Assembly: GCF_030253575.1 (NCBI RefSeq)
Contig: NC_080560.1
Span: 29,087,501 to 29,151,500, forward strand
DNA length: 64,000 nucleotides
Origin: Rhododendron vialii
Taxonomy: Eukaryota; Streptophyta; Magnoliopsida; Ericales; Ericaceae
Reading direction: 5' to 3'
Position 1 is the first letter of the stretch. Every line of letters starts with the position of its first letter. A program made the translations under genes and the position numbers. Shown piece after piece: positions 27,722 through 38,998 of this stretch. The notes beneath the pieces are model-generated. The model saw nothing but the letters and a program-made list of their open reading frames with translations, was not told the DNA's origin and did no database searches.

Positions 27722-29202
27722 GTCCATTTCAGGACTTTGGTTGGACCTTAGATTGCTTAAAAAGAAAAGTATAGAAAAGAAGGAAATAATTTGCTTTGCG
27801 AGTCCCTTTCCGTGTTCTCTTCCTTCATAAATCCTTGATCCACACAGCTCTATTGTTTCTCCACTACCTGGGCATGTATAGTTTTTCATCACCAACATTT
27901 CATTGCTTGCAAGGCATATAATAATTCCCCCATCTATTTGAACTTTCATTTGGTTTGCGGATGGGTTTGTTAAGATGTGGGTTAAAAGTTGGAGCATTTG
28001 GTTAAAGCTGTTGGATTACACCAGATGAAAAACAGATTCTCCTCTGTGGCTCAATCATGTAACATATGCATGGGAGAAATAGTCTTACTGGAAATAGTTA
28101 TGCTTGGTTTATTTGTGAAGGTTCCATTTTATATTTTAACTTCTTTTACTTCTGGGTGATTGTCATCCCGAATCGTTTAGGGTCTAGGGTCCTTTTCCGC
28201 CAATCGACAATGAGAACCATTCCTTCTTGTCTCCAAGCGCCAACCCTTTTGGACTCTATTTGGAGTCTCAGAAGACGTGCGACATTTTCTTATTTGCTGG
28301 CCGTCAATTAGGTGATAATACGAAATCCTAACGATACTCCCGGCCCGACAAACGTCCCGGAAACTGACCAAGAGTTTGTCCCGGAAACTGACCAAGAACG
28401 TCTCGATAATGGCTTGAATAACGACGTCCCAGAAACGGACCAAAAACGTCTCGGTAATGGCTTGAATAACGGCCCAAAAACCGCTCAGCAATGTGGGTAA
28501 GGCCACAGTAGCTAATATCAACTGATGAGCAAAAGGTCTGCTCAACTGAGTTTGAGACGGGGGCACTCGGGGTACATTTGGAGCGTGAACCAAAATCGAA
28601 ATCTGACCATTACCATTTCAATTCGGATCAATCCCACCGTTACCATTTCAATTCGGATCTTCACCTGTGTCGTGTCTCCTAAGATAAGATCGATTTGGAC
28701 ATTCGAGCTCGGGTTTTTCGTTCGGTTCCACTAGTTGAACTTAAAGCGATTGTTCTGCAAGTATGGTCACCTCATTATAATTACTACACTGCATACCCAT
28801 ACACTTGAAACGATGATGTTTTCTATTTTTCTTGTTTCCTTTTCGGTCAGTGAAATAAGAGAGACATTTTATGTGACACAGATTACTTGAACATCGATTT
28901 GAGCAAGAAAAATTAGCTGCAAGTGCACATCGTTGTACCGAGGCCTCCAATGCCGAGCGATTCTCTCCCTTGTTCAGCTGAAGTCTCTGTATGTAACCCA
29001 TATTAAACAGTAACTAGTAGTATTATTACATAACTTCATTTCCACACCCTAGCTGGAGACCAGCTACGCATGCATAATGTACAAAATCTTATTTCCCAAA
29101 ACCGGAAGAACAAACAAAACCCAAAGCTATACAAACGAAAAAACAAGCAAGTAAAACATACGAAGCACTCAACATAGGGTAAACATAAGAAGCTTTTGCA
29201 TT
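27722..29202. other. SRPK / LEA convergent intergenic region
   Basis: Contains the presumed 3' UTRs of both genes. At 28369-28485 a short imperfect tandem repeat (units GTCCCGGAAACTGACCAAGA and a 48-51 bp extension) encodes repeated VPETDQE in one frame. At about 28605-28665 the 30 bp motif containing CCATTTCAATTCGGATC is duplicated. No convincing gene was found. Confidence 0.5.
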
Positions 29203-29428
29203 CTATTCCCGGCGCTCCACACGTTGCAAGTGCACCCTACCATATTCATCAACGGGGTTTCCTTCAGCATCTAGTACCACCTTCTCTGCCGTTGCTCTCT
29301 TTGTGCCGCCATGCTCACGTGCTGCCTGCGTCTCTTCCACAATGTCACTCGGCATTGTTAGCTTCTCCTTTATAGCTTCCTTCACGCTACCAATCGCGCT
29401 GAATATGTTTCTCGTCCCTGCAGTCCCC
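29203..29428 (-). CDS. LEA exon 3
   Basis: It begins after acceptor GGATAG, the only nearby AG that keeps the frame with exon 2. It encodes GTAGTRNIFSAIGSVKEAIK and the C-terminal tail ending VERRE before TAG. Confidence 0.85.
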
Positions 29429-31424
29429 CTATCCATTCCCACAAAGAACATAACTAATTCGATTTCCATACGCATTTTATTGTCGGGAAAGTCTACAATA
29501 CACACCCTTTAAAAATGTGTACCATATGCACCTATTGTATGGTTCATTTATAACATTTTAGTGTGTTTCGTAACTTTTGTTCTAAAACTTGTAACTTTTC
29601 AACAATACGATTCGTAACATTTTCATTATGATTCATTACATTTTGGTGCATTCGTAACTTTTTAGCAATACCATTCGTAACATTTTCTCTATAAGTCATA
29701 ACATTTTGAGTGTGCATATGATACGCACCCAAACAGGGGTATGTATTATAGCATTCCCCTTTATTGCCTCGTTATCACATTAAAAGTCCATGTAAATTAC
29801 AAGCGGTACGACACTTATTTTGACCTTGTTAACCACTCGGCACAAGTCCAGGCAAATGTGCATGTACATGTAAATATACTGAATTTTTACCTGTCCTCTG
29901 CAGTTTCCCTTTCTGCCTCTGCTCTCTTCCTCTCCTCATCATCGTACCCCTCCTCTCTCAGCTTCAACTCTTGCATCTTCCGTCTGGCTCCATCCTCCGT
30001 CTCCATGTATTTTTCCTACGAAAAATAATTATCCATCTCATTGTAATCTCCATATGCTTCAGTTCCATTGGCACCCCATATTTCCATCGGAACTAAATGA
30101 ACCTTTACAGTTAGAAATGAATAAACAAAATTCTCCCACACAGAAAATTACGGAAACCTGTTTAAAACAAAGAAAGATAAAACCAATAACACTAACACTG
30201 GTCAATGTTAAGGCGGTTTTAGTGTAAAGGTAGTATTGAGGTGTGTGTGTATATATATCCAATTGACCAAAAAAAAAATAGTATTGAGTACATAAACTTT
30301 TAAGTAAGTTTGCATTCATTCAATGTAGTGTGCACTCTACAATTGCTCCCCAATAGATGGACCCTTACCTTATTTGCACGCGGGTAGCCTTTTTTTTTGG
30401 CCAACCACGGGTCGAAAACATAATGTCCCGCAAGTACAAAAAAAAAAAACTCTAGTGGTGCCTAGGCTACCTTAGGTCTTAAATATCAACTGTTACATAT
30501 TGTATCGGCCGATACGCAATGGATTTTGTGCCTTCTCGATATGGTTACAGCCTAATGTCCTCGTGAGATGAAATACCCCATGCCTATCGTCATTTCCAAT
30601 TAACGGATCAGTTCACGGCCGTTACGCAATTGTTACGGGCAATTTAGGCAGTTAAAATTTCTCTCCTCGAATGTAATTTTTAAAAATGCACAACCACTGC
30701 AAGCAATTCCCATTACATATCGAGATTTCGAAGGTTTTAAATATTGGCCAGTAAAAACGTTTCCCGTTACAAGCCTTCTGATACTGTTACCCATATATCG
30801 ATGATACTGTTTCTCTTACATGTGGGTCCCATGCATGCCTATGTGAGTGCGATGGTTTATGTTGTGGCTTAATTTAATCTCATCTTCAGAGACAAGACTC
30901 ACCTTAGGTTCCTCTTGGCTCTCATCCTGCCTCCTACCACCACCACTCAACGTCTCCATAGCCCTTTTCGCCTTCTCCGAAATCTTCCCCACGCCACTAT
31001 CCTTCTTCTCTTTGGCTCTCTCTTTCGTCTCCTCCGCGGCCAACTCAGCCGTCTCCTTGGCCATCTCCTTTGCCGTTTCGGCCTTTTCCTTTACCGCCTC
31101 TTTCGTCTCTCCCGCCTTCTCTGCTGCCCTATCCGTAATCCCTCTCTCTTCCTCCTCCTCCTCCTGGGCCTGCTCCTCGTACCCGCCTTCCCTCAGCTCG
31201 TCGTAAGATTTGCCGATAACGGCCTCCTTGGCGCTTTCGAGAGTTTCGGCCACCGATTTCAGTATGGTTCCGATGACGCCGGGCCTTTCCTCTTGTCCTT
31301 GTTCGTAGTAATCACGGTCATGAGACTCCATTTTCGGTCGTCTATCTTCTTCTTCTTCTTCGTGCTCTCTCTCCTTCCTTTCTCTGTTTATATCACTGAG
31401 CTCTTTTTCTTGCCTTGATGCCAT
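29203..31424 (-). CDS. group-3 (LEA_4-like) late embryogenesis abundant protein, 3 exons
   Basis: The spliced product is 290 aa, almost entirely hydrophilic. Residues 1-40 are charged (MASRQEKELSDINRERKERE). A TILKSVAETLESAKEAV segment follows. Residues about 95-150 are an amphipathic Lys/Glu/Ala repeat related to the 11-mer of LEA_4 proteins (KEAVKEKAETAKEMAKETAE). The C-terminus has NIFSAIGSVKEAIKEKLTMP and VEETQAAREHG, as in seed LEA relatives. There is no signal peptide or membrane segment. Such proteins protect membranes and proteins during desiccation, under ABA control. Three exons with GT/AG junctions give one frame: 522, 125 and 226 nt. The exact family symbol cannot be fixed without comparison. 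Confidence 0.9.
29485..29759. mobile_element. MULE-type MITE in LEA intron 2
   Basis: The left terminus GGGAAAGTCTACAATACACA and the complement of the right terminus (GGGGAATGCTATAATACATA) are TIRs extending some 45 bp, including a shared CATATGCAC block. The flanks TTTATTGTC (29476-29484) and TTTATTGCC (29760-29768) are a 9 bp duplication with one mismatch. Internally CGTAACATTTT-like motifs are repeated. Confidence 0.75.
29891..30015 (-). CDS. LEA exon 2
   Basis: 125 nt between acceptor TTCGTAG and donor GTAAAA. It encodes EKYMETEDGARRKMQELKLR then EEGYDDEERKRAEAERETAED. The highly charged composition continues that of exon 1, and its phase joins exactly to exons 1 and 3. Confidence 0.88.
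30016..30902 (-). other. LEA intron 1
   Basis: 887 bp, donor GTGAGT. It includes a short GT/TA tract at 30240-30258 and no recognisable element. Confidence 0.7.
30903..31424 (-). CDS. LEA exon 1 (174 codons)
   Basis: It starts at the first ATG after a GA-rich leader (31446-31474 as CT on the plus strand) and ends with SQEEPK before donor GTGAGT. It contains the Lys/Glu/Ala repeat domain. The plus strand is also open here, a consequence of biased codon composition; the minus frame is the real one. Confidence 0.92.
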
Positions 31425-31439
31425 TTGACTATCCTAAAA

Positions 31440-31475
<36 letters not shown>

Positions 31476-31666
31476 GTTTTTTCCGGCAAATCTAAACACC
31501 GAAAGCTCAACAACAGTAAAGTGTACAGAGACAATGAAGTGGACTGTTGGGCAAAACTTGGTTTTATCGTTTTTCTTGACAATAAGAGTTAAAAAGAGTA
31601 TGAAATGTATGGGGTGGGGATCCGAGTGAGTAGTGAGTTTTTACGTTGTTGTGAATAACACGATAA

Positions 31667-31729
31667 CACGTACGTGTAGCTGTGGGGTTGTTGATGTACA
31701 CGTGGATGAGTAAGCTGGATGACACGTAG
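31667..31729 (-). promoter_or_regulatory. ACGT-core cluster upstream of the LEA gene
   Basis: Three ACGT motifs lie 240-310 bp upstream of the LEA start codon: the palindrome ACACGTACGTGT (31667-31678), the G-box CACGTGG (31699-31705) and ACACGTA (31723-31729). Clustered ACGT cores are the classic ABA-response element arrangement in LEA promoters. The function is inferred from motif and context only. Confidence 0.55.
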
Positions 31730-31853
31730 ACTTGTATAGGAAGCTGCCAGCTGGGGTGGGGACTTGGGTGGCAGTTCGGTGTATGCTCATCCCAATCAAG
31801 TAAGTTCTGGGGGTGGGGCCGAATGACAAAGCTAGTTCTAGCCAAAGTTACTC

Positions 31854-32260
31854 CAGAAATCCTATTGGTACCGACGGGTACCATAGGGAAAATGTACCGA
31901 CGGCCGCCGGACGGCCGTCTCCGGCCACCGGACGGCCGATCCGAGCCGTCCAAAAATTTTAAAAAATAAAATCGAGTGGGCCTACGCGAGAATCAATGGC
32001 ATCCGAGGTGTGTAGGGTACTTGATCCGAGCACCCATTTTTCGTGTATATTTGTATATACGTGTATATACACGAAAAAGGGGTGCTCGGATCAAGTACTC
32101 TACACACCTCGGATGCCATTGATTCCCGCGTAGGCCCACTCGGTTTTATTTTTTAAAATTTTTGGACGGCTCGGATCGGCCGTCCGGTGGCCGGAGACGG
32201 CCGTCCGGTGGCCGTCGGTACATTTTCCCTATGGTACCGTCGGTACCAATAGCACTACTC
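31854..32260. mobile_element. hairpin MULE-type element, copy 1, in LEA promoter
   Basis: A near-perfect inverted repeat with arms of about 190 bp around a TA-rich centre near 32050, including CCGACGGCCG, GATCCGAGCCGTCC and GATGCCATTGATTC with their complements. The termini CAGAAATCC and CACTACTC correspond to those of copy 2 (56682-57087), where a clean 9 bp duplication identifies the class. It begins about 430 bp upstream of the LEA ATG. Its own target duplication is not clear. Confidence 0.8.
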
Positions 32261-32520
32261 TACCGTATGTGTGTTGTAGCAATTTAAATTATTCATTTTT
32301 GTAAAGCTCACATAATAGTATCTCAACGCGAATGATCAGTTTGATATGACATCAATAGATGTATTAAAAATTATAAAATTTATTGATAGAATTAGGGACG
32401 GATTCAATTAAAACAAAAGTAAGTCACATGACCCACTTGAAATTATCAGAATTTTTTTTTGTAAACCGAAGAAGTCAAGTAATATATACGGAGTATAAAA
32501 TTACCGAGAACCTAATGGTG

Positions 32521-32710
32521 CGTCTTGCGCCAGTGGTAAAGGCTTACGCTTATACGCGAGTTCGAATCCCAGCATGGTCTATGCCTTTTTTCTTTCATTT
32601 TTATGCTGAAACGTTAAATAAAAAATTCTCAAAACTTGTGGCTAACATGAGTCAAACCTCACCCATCAAATGCTTAGTGTGAGGCACTACCACAATGCCA
32701 ACTGAGACAA
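32521..32710. mobile_element. two convergent tRNA-derived SINE heads
   Basis: The plus strand has a box A-like CTTGCGCCAGTGG (32524-32536) and a box B GAGTTCGAATCCC (32558-32570). On the minus strand CTCAGTTGGCATTGTGG (32706-32690) and GAGGTTTGACTC (32660-32649) are box A/B-like too. No tRNA cloverleaf can be formed, so these are Pol III promoter heads of SINE-type elements facing each other, not tRNA genes. Confidence 0.55.
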
Positions 32711-35640
32711 TTTGAATTTACCATCAAATAAAAAAATTAAAATACAAAACTGTGTCCACTCATTTTTTTAAAAATGTCTACTGTATGTTTAGTTTTCATT
32801 CGTCATTGGCATGTCTTCATAATGTAATGGTGACAACACAGTTATACTTTTCATATTATCATATATTATTATTAATGCATTTCTTGCTCTTTCACAAAAA
32901 AATCAAAAATCAAAAATCAAAAGTTTTGTGCTCTATAAAGAATGCTTAAATATTTTCTATTCTCGTTATAATTTTTTCTTGAATGCATGTTCTCTTTATA
33001 TTAGCTTATGAGAATTTTTATCAACTTTATGCTCAAAAGGTGACCCATCTGTATTAGATTTTTGAATCCGCCACTAGATAGAATTAGATCGTCCATTTCA
33101 TAAATCAAAATTCAATTTTTTGATATACCCTATCGATATCTAATTAAGCTGATTTTTGCATAAACATACCACTTTGAGGGCCCTACAAGATGAATGATTT
33201 AAATTATATTATACAAATACATGGTGGGGCCAACAATGGCACCACTGCCGTCGTAAATAATATAGTACGGCCCGGATTGAATAAGTTTCTTGAATTGAAA
33301 AGTGAGATAATTGGTGTCCTAAATTAATCGGTTTTACACTCAAAAATTAAAAAGTAAAAGACCTAAACTTACCTTTGAAAATTTACGATCGATCAGACAG
33401 AATGCCAACGATGACAAAAATAGTCGAGGAGAATGAGTTTAAATTGAAGAAAAGAAATTCATAACTGTTTTCCGTTATGAAATTTGGATATAATGTGATG
33501 TGGGCATGCCGGTCTAGAAATGACAGAAATGATTCTATCACATATCTCCTATATGGTCATGATGCGAGTTTAGGGGGTGTTCGGTTATCCTATTTTTTAG
33601 CTATTTACATTTTGGTTGATTTTTTGACTTTTTGAATTTTGATCGAATGTATTTTGAATATAGTAGAGTGTTTTAGAGATAAAGGAACATATTTGTACAA
33701 GCAAACAAAAGATTGAACACAAAATCATCTTGTCCAAACCCATATAAAAAAGAATGATACTATCTGCTTCTTCTAAAAGAAGACAGCTAAAATTGTACAT
33801 ATTTTGCTTCTTCTTGCATTGACTCTATAATGCAGAGAAGAATACTAATAATTAATTGTCGAGGTAGATGATTAAAATAGAACTGCACCGGCTTCTCTAC
33901 ATTTGGATTGCCGAGAAGCCCATTTTTATGTGGCGCTAACAATACTTGATTCATTAACTACTACAATTTTTAACATTGATAAGGGAATTTAGTTGTTCGC
34001 GTTTAATGATTATTAGCATATGCACTTGACAAAAGCCTAAAAAACAACTCCTTCCACAGAAAAAACCTTCTACATATTTCCTCAGAAATCCCAACTCCTT
34101 CAAAAACCCATAAAACTCTCCACAACCCTTCAAAAGAAAACCAAAAAAATACCTCTCTGCCTCCAAAGTTCAGGAAACACCAAACCAAAACAAACCAAAA
34201 AAATACCTCTTTCCCTTTACCAAAAATCCCCAAATGAGCTATCTCCAAAATCTCCGAGGCCGAAGCCCTCCTAGTTTAGGTTCGGGAAAAAAACTCCCGA
34301 TCCCCACAAGTTCATTGTAAGTCAGAGTTACACAACAACAATTATATAGCTAAAAATAAGTACGGATCGAATTATGTGCTATTTCTAGTTATATTTTTGT
34401 TTAATTTAATTTCTAAGTACGCCTCTGTAAAAATCCACATTTCTGAGTACGCCTCTGTAAAAATCCACTGCACAAGGTCAGGAAGATGTAATCCTACGCA
34501 GGGGGTATTTCCCCCTTTTCAATTCAATTTTTCATTTCAGCTCAATATTTTTTTTTTTATACTTAGATTAATAACACAACGATGTTCTTTTCACTAAAAA
34601 AACCAAAAATAAGGTTGCACTGTTCGGATTACCGTTTTGCACCCTTATTTTGGTATAAATGAAAAGAAGATTGTCGTGTTGGATTAATTAATTGAGGTGC
34701 TCTTTTCGTGTATACAAGGATGGCGCCGAAACTGAAAAGTACCCAATGACCTTTTGTCTGTGATAATGTAGCCACAATCGAGTCCCGGTGATTCCAGGAT
34801 TCCACATGCCTTATACACAAGAAGAGGACTAAAGGTCATTTCATCAATCAATAGCTCCATTGTATGCATTTTATATTTTATTTATTTGCCAACGATAATT
34901 ACTAGAAAAAAGCCAACTTTGAAAATTAAGTATTGAGAGGACGCTATGGGGTGCCTAACACCTTCCCCACACGTAATAGTAAATCCCCGTATCCATCTCT
35001 ATTTTTGCAAACCCTCGAATGAGAGCCAATTACAAGTCACGTTTGAAAGAAGAATTTGCTCAAACGGGAATATAAAAAAAAGAGTTAAAACCATTTTCTT
35101 CACAAAACAGTTTTAACGAGTGACCTGACACACCCGAACTTAATGTTAGGTGGCAACTTCTTTTTTTCAAACAGCAATCCAAGTCATAGCTATCAAACTC
35201 AAAATTAACAATCGTCGCATTTAAAAGCCGTAATTTTTAAGGCATTGCCTCTTTGCCCTAAAAAGTGTGTTGGGCAACCGCCGGTAAAAATCGAGACGTG
35301 CAAGTCCGACTTATTCACAGTCAAAAGTGCTACAAACTAACACTATCTACGAAACCCAGACAACCCACGCCAAGCTATGTACACAGTGGACTGCTTCTAT
35401 CAACCACCAACTCAACAATTCCAGCACTTCGGGTTATCAATTTCAGCAACTAGACATGAAATCGCAGCTCTTAAAAGTAGTTTCCAGCATCTAGAAACTT
35501 ATTTTTCCACAAACATAACTCAATATCAATTGGCTCAGATATTTCAATGGAAATATTCATTAACCCGTTGACCCTCACAAGTGTCCTACCAAAATGAGTG
35601 TCTACCCTTGAAATTTATTTCCATATCATAGCCATACAAT
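32711..35640. other. intergenic, no gene seen
   Basis: AT-rich. At 33574 GGGGGTGTTCGGTTATCC resembles a MITE terminus, but no partner end was found. The 28 bp TTCTGAGTACGCCTCTGTAA-type segment is duplicated at about 34410-34465. Nothing else is recognised. Confidence 0.4.
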
Positions 35641-36560
35641 AGTAGCACACTACACTACAATGCCAAGGAAAACCCAGAAATGGGACTGCACAAATGCACA
35701 CTACACTGCACCTTGCAAACCCATACAACAAAAACGTAAGAAAATGCAGTTTCCTGCCATTCTATGGCATTACTTGGAACATTTTTTCTGCCCATATAAC
35801 AGCAAAAAACCTCAGCAAAGTGCAGTCTCATTTCTGCAGAAAACAGTTTTCATTGCCCACAAAACACGGTCTTAATAAACTGCAGAAAATAGCAGCACAG
35901 CACAACACACACACACCATCTAGTGGCCAGCAAAACCCAAAAAATGGACTGCACACTGCACTTTGCAAACCCAAAAAATGGACTGCACAAATGCACTGCA
36001 CTATGCACTTTGGACACAGCATGGACACGCACACTCCTGCACTTCACTCACACCTGTACCCACACACAGAAAACTGCACACACCACATTTGCACTCCACT
36101 GCACTGCACTGCTAGACCTGCAGATTGGCATGCTGTTTTTTCTGCAGTTTGCACACACATCATAGCCCACAAAAACCGGCCCAGAAAACTGCAATAAAAC
36201 TCTCCATTAAAACTGCCTCCAAAACAGCTTAGAAAACAGCATGGCCTGCACTATCAGCAGTTGCACCACAACACAACACAACACAACACACATACCTGCA
36301 CTGCAGAAAAGCAGAACCCATAAACCAACAGAAACCAACAGCTGCACTGCCAAACCCAGGTACAGCAGAAACCAGCCCAGAAAGACACCATAAACCACTA
36401 TACTTCATGCTAACAATAGCCAAGAAACCATAGAAACCAGCCCAGAAAACAGCAAGCCAACGGCAGAAAATAGGGGGGCAAGAGATTTACTTATGCCAAA
36501 CCACAAAAACTGCAGAAAAGTTCAGCAGTGAAGTGTAACAAATACTATGTACAAATGAAT
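35641..36560. other. strand-asymmetric A/C-rich tract with repeated CTGCA motifs
   Basis: The plus strand is dominated by A and C, with endless variations of CACTGCA, CTGCAGAAAA, CAAACCCA and AACACAACACA. There is no regular period and no gene. It may be a decayed simple-sequence expansion or part of an unrecognised retroelement. Confidence 0.6.
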
Positions 36561-37086
36561 ACTTAAGAACCTGCACTGCAGAAATCAACACACACACACA
36601 GGCATGGCATCATAATATCAAGCACAACTTAAGACTTGATTGGGCTCAGACAATACATGGGCATCATAAGGGTACTCATGACTGCAACTAATATTACCCC
36701 GCCAAGGTATCTACCTTAATTAAGAATTGAATCGATTCATCATTGCCCTAGTAAGACTCACATTATTGGCCAAAACCTGTCATGCAAAGAAACTTCATAT
36801 TACATTTCCAAATATGACCAAAAAGTATGCATCAAATGTACCAAATTCGCGGATCAAAAAAAAAAAAATGTACCAAATTCATGAGTTTAAGATCATAGTG
36901 CATAGTTCATAGTTCATACACCCACCATAGTTCGTTGTCATCCTCCATTGTTCATTATACATTAACAAATGGCTTCCTAATTAAGGATACGACGATAAAG
37001 TTCTGCCACTTCAAAAAAAATGGATAAAGTACCATTCTTGCTTATAATGGTACTTAACCCACTTCAAAAAGGCACTACGTATCCCA

Positions 37087-37260
37087 CTAAATGGGACCAT
37101 ACACAAGACCGCTAAGGATGGCCTCCACATATAGTTGTCTCTCCTTAGGCTTCGTGCTATAGAAGTTGTCAACCCTTTGTTCCTCTTGACAGGCTACGGC
37201 ACTTAACTTGAACTTCTCCATCAAGGTAATATCAAGCTTTAATAGCTCATCTTGCACCAT
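37087..37260 (-). CDS. unrecognised 57-aa ORF
   Basis: Reads MVQDELLKLDITLMEKFKLS then AVACQEEQRVDNFYSTKPKE and RQLYVEAILSGLVYGPI, then TAG. The amino-acid mix looks protein-like (amphipathic, no low complexity). An upstream in-frame stop lies just before the ATG, so it may be an exon or a relic. No family is recognised and there are no neighbours on the same strand to help. Confidence 0.3.
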   Translation of the reverse strand: MVQDELLKLDITLMEKFKLSAVACQEEQRVDNFYSTKPKERQLYVEAILSGLVYGPI

Positions 37261-37315
37261 CGTGCGTCGGGCGGATAGCTATTTGTTATACCCAAACGAA
37301 TTGACCATCACAAAA

Positions 37316-37445
37316 CTAAGCACCACCAGCCAGGGCTCTGCATTAAACAACATAAGTACAAATCTAAGCACCACCAGCCAAGGCTCTACATTGAACAACA
37401 TATTCAAATCTAAGCACCACCAGCCAGAGCTCTGCATAATAAGAG
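37316..37445. repeat. 46-48 bp tandem repeat, three copies
   Basis: CTAAGCACCACCAGCCAGGG starts at 37316, 37364 and 37410 with small changes, followed by CTCTGCATTAAACAACAT-like text in the first two copies. Confidence 0.85.
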
Positions 37446-38408
37446 AATACTTACATATTTGAAGCCTGGCAAGCGAATGGGAGACATATACTCAGTGTGT
37501 AGTATATGTTGGTCCTGCAATTAAATTTCTAATAAGCTTAAACACAAATCAAGTGGAGAATAAGCAGCAACAACAGCATAGAAAACCACATGCATTGAAA
37601 GCCAACAACAAACAGACAAGGGGCCACACAAATCTTACATTACTAAAAGAAAATTATAACATAATGAAAAAAGGCAAATCTACTATATAGTAATGAACTG
37701 ATTATTTTCCCTAATTTTCCCCTTATTTTTTCCTACGACAAAACCAGCTCACTTTCAAGGTAAGATCTCACCCAGAGCGGGGACTATTCCGGGTTTTTTT
37801 CAGTTTTTTTTTTTTTTTTTTTTTTAATTTTGCAAAAATACCTCCATACATATTTGCTTACGAAGCCCTAATAATTTCCTATTTCACCAAAATTTGTTTA
37901 TTGCTTCGTACAAAAAAATGGTATTCTTGACCAACACCCCTGATCTATTTGAAGAAAGAAATTTAGCTAATCGAATTTTCCGTCTCCGACTCTCTACTAA
38001 CAAAACACTGAAAAAAATACAGACATGGAGTAGTTATTAAGTGGGGTTTCATAATCTTGATCCACAATCGCACAATCACAACTTTCAGAAGGGTTTTATT
38101 AATCTTGAACAAAAAATCTCACATAACTGTGAAAAAACCCACAAATCCATGGAGTTAACACAACGAAATTGCGTGTAGGAGGGGGATAACAAAAACCCAA
38201 GAATCAATGAACTCGAAAATTAACCAAAACCAGTGATTCGAAGCCATACCTCAGTTAATCGAAGAACAAATCGATTGCAGCCTCCAAATCGCCACAAAAT
38301 CCCAATTCTCTGCTCGAGAAAGAACCAAAACTAGCGGTAGCGAATGAATGGAAGCTAGGGTGGGAGAAGGGGGATTCCTAGGGGTGAAATCGGCAGATCT
38401 GAAGGGGG

Positions 38409-38677
38409 ATTAGGGCGGAGCCCTTAAATTCTTGCTTGTTGAAGTATTGACTAGAAGCAGGTGTAGTTTTGAGCAACCAAGGATGTATCGAAACTAGAGT
38501 GGCCAGAAACTCCTTTTCCAGTGAAAATCCTTTGCACTTGGCGCCTTGATTTAGATGTTTTTTCAAAAGCTCTTGCTGTTTTGGCGTCGACTTCATCGTG
38601 AGGGTGTAACATTGTAACCCGGGAAGATTGACAGAGCTTCCTCCATCATATATACTATAAAACTACTCGCTCAATTC
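38409..38677 (-). pseudogene. CLASSY-type SNF2 fragment A
   Basis: The minus strand encodes SSVNLPGLQCYTLTMKSTPK, then GFSLEKEFLATLVSIHPWLL and ASSQYFNKQEF. This is the segment between the helicase ATP-binding and C-terminal domains of CLASSY (CLSY) proteins, plant SNF2 factors that recruit Pol IV for RNA-directed DNA methylation. It breaks off into unrelated sequence at 38409. Fragment B is its inverted partner. Confidence 0.75.
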
Positions 38678-38998
38678 CTAAAATTACGAGGAAGATTGAT
38701 TCAAGTGTAGGAGAAGAAAGAATGTGTGGTTTGAATTTATTGAGGAATTTAATGAGTAGTTTTATAGATGAATATGATAGAGGAAGCTCTGTCAATCTTC
38801 CCGGGTTACAATGTTACACCCTCACGATGAAGTCGACGCCAAAATAGCAAGAGCTTTTGAAAAAACTTGTATATCAAGTCGCCAAGTACAAAGGTTTCCA
38901 CTGGAAAAGAAGTTTCTGTCCACTCTAGTTTCGATACACTTGGTTGCTTCAAACTACACCTGCTTCCTGTCAATACTTCAACGAGCAAGAACTTGAAG
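38415..38998. repeat. inverted repeat A/B (arms ~258 bp, spacer ~68 bp)
   Basis: The arm at 38415-38672 is the reverse complement of 38741-38998 with roughly 85-90% identity by eye. A transcript through it would fold into a hairpin of CLASSY-derived sequence. Confidence 0.8.

Larger units (their letters stand above)
36561..38408. other. mostly non-coding; T-run and leader-like segment
   Basis: Besides the small ORF and tandem repeat, there is a pure T-run at about 37801-37826. At 38245-38400 is a minus-strand segment resembling a gene leader with donor-like GAG|GTATGG. It follows directly downstream of a minus-strand CLASSY fragment. Confidence 0.35.

Noticed and set aside
28177..28593. 138-codon minus-strand frame
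   Set aside because: Arises from the tandem repeat at 28369-28485 (repeated ETFLVSFRD). No start context or homology recognised.
30847..31418. Long plus-strand frames over LEA exon 1
   Set aside because: Antisense shadow of the Lys/Glu/Ala-rich LEA frame, which reads as Leu/Ser/Phe-rich peptides.
32521..32600. A tRNA gene
   Set aside because: Box A/B-like motifs are present but no acceptor stem or cloverleaf; better explained as a SINE head.
33954..34248. Two overlapping minus-strand frames rich in Phe/Gly
   Set aside because: Low-complexity translation of an A/C-rich plus strand; no coding signal.
37316..37445. CRISPR-like regular repeats
   Set aside because: Three adjacent imperfect tandem copies with no unique spacers, in a eukaryotic genome. 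An ordinary tandem repeat.
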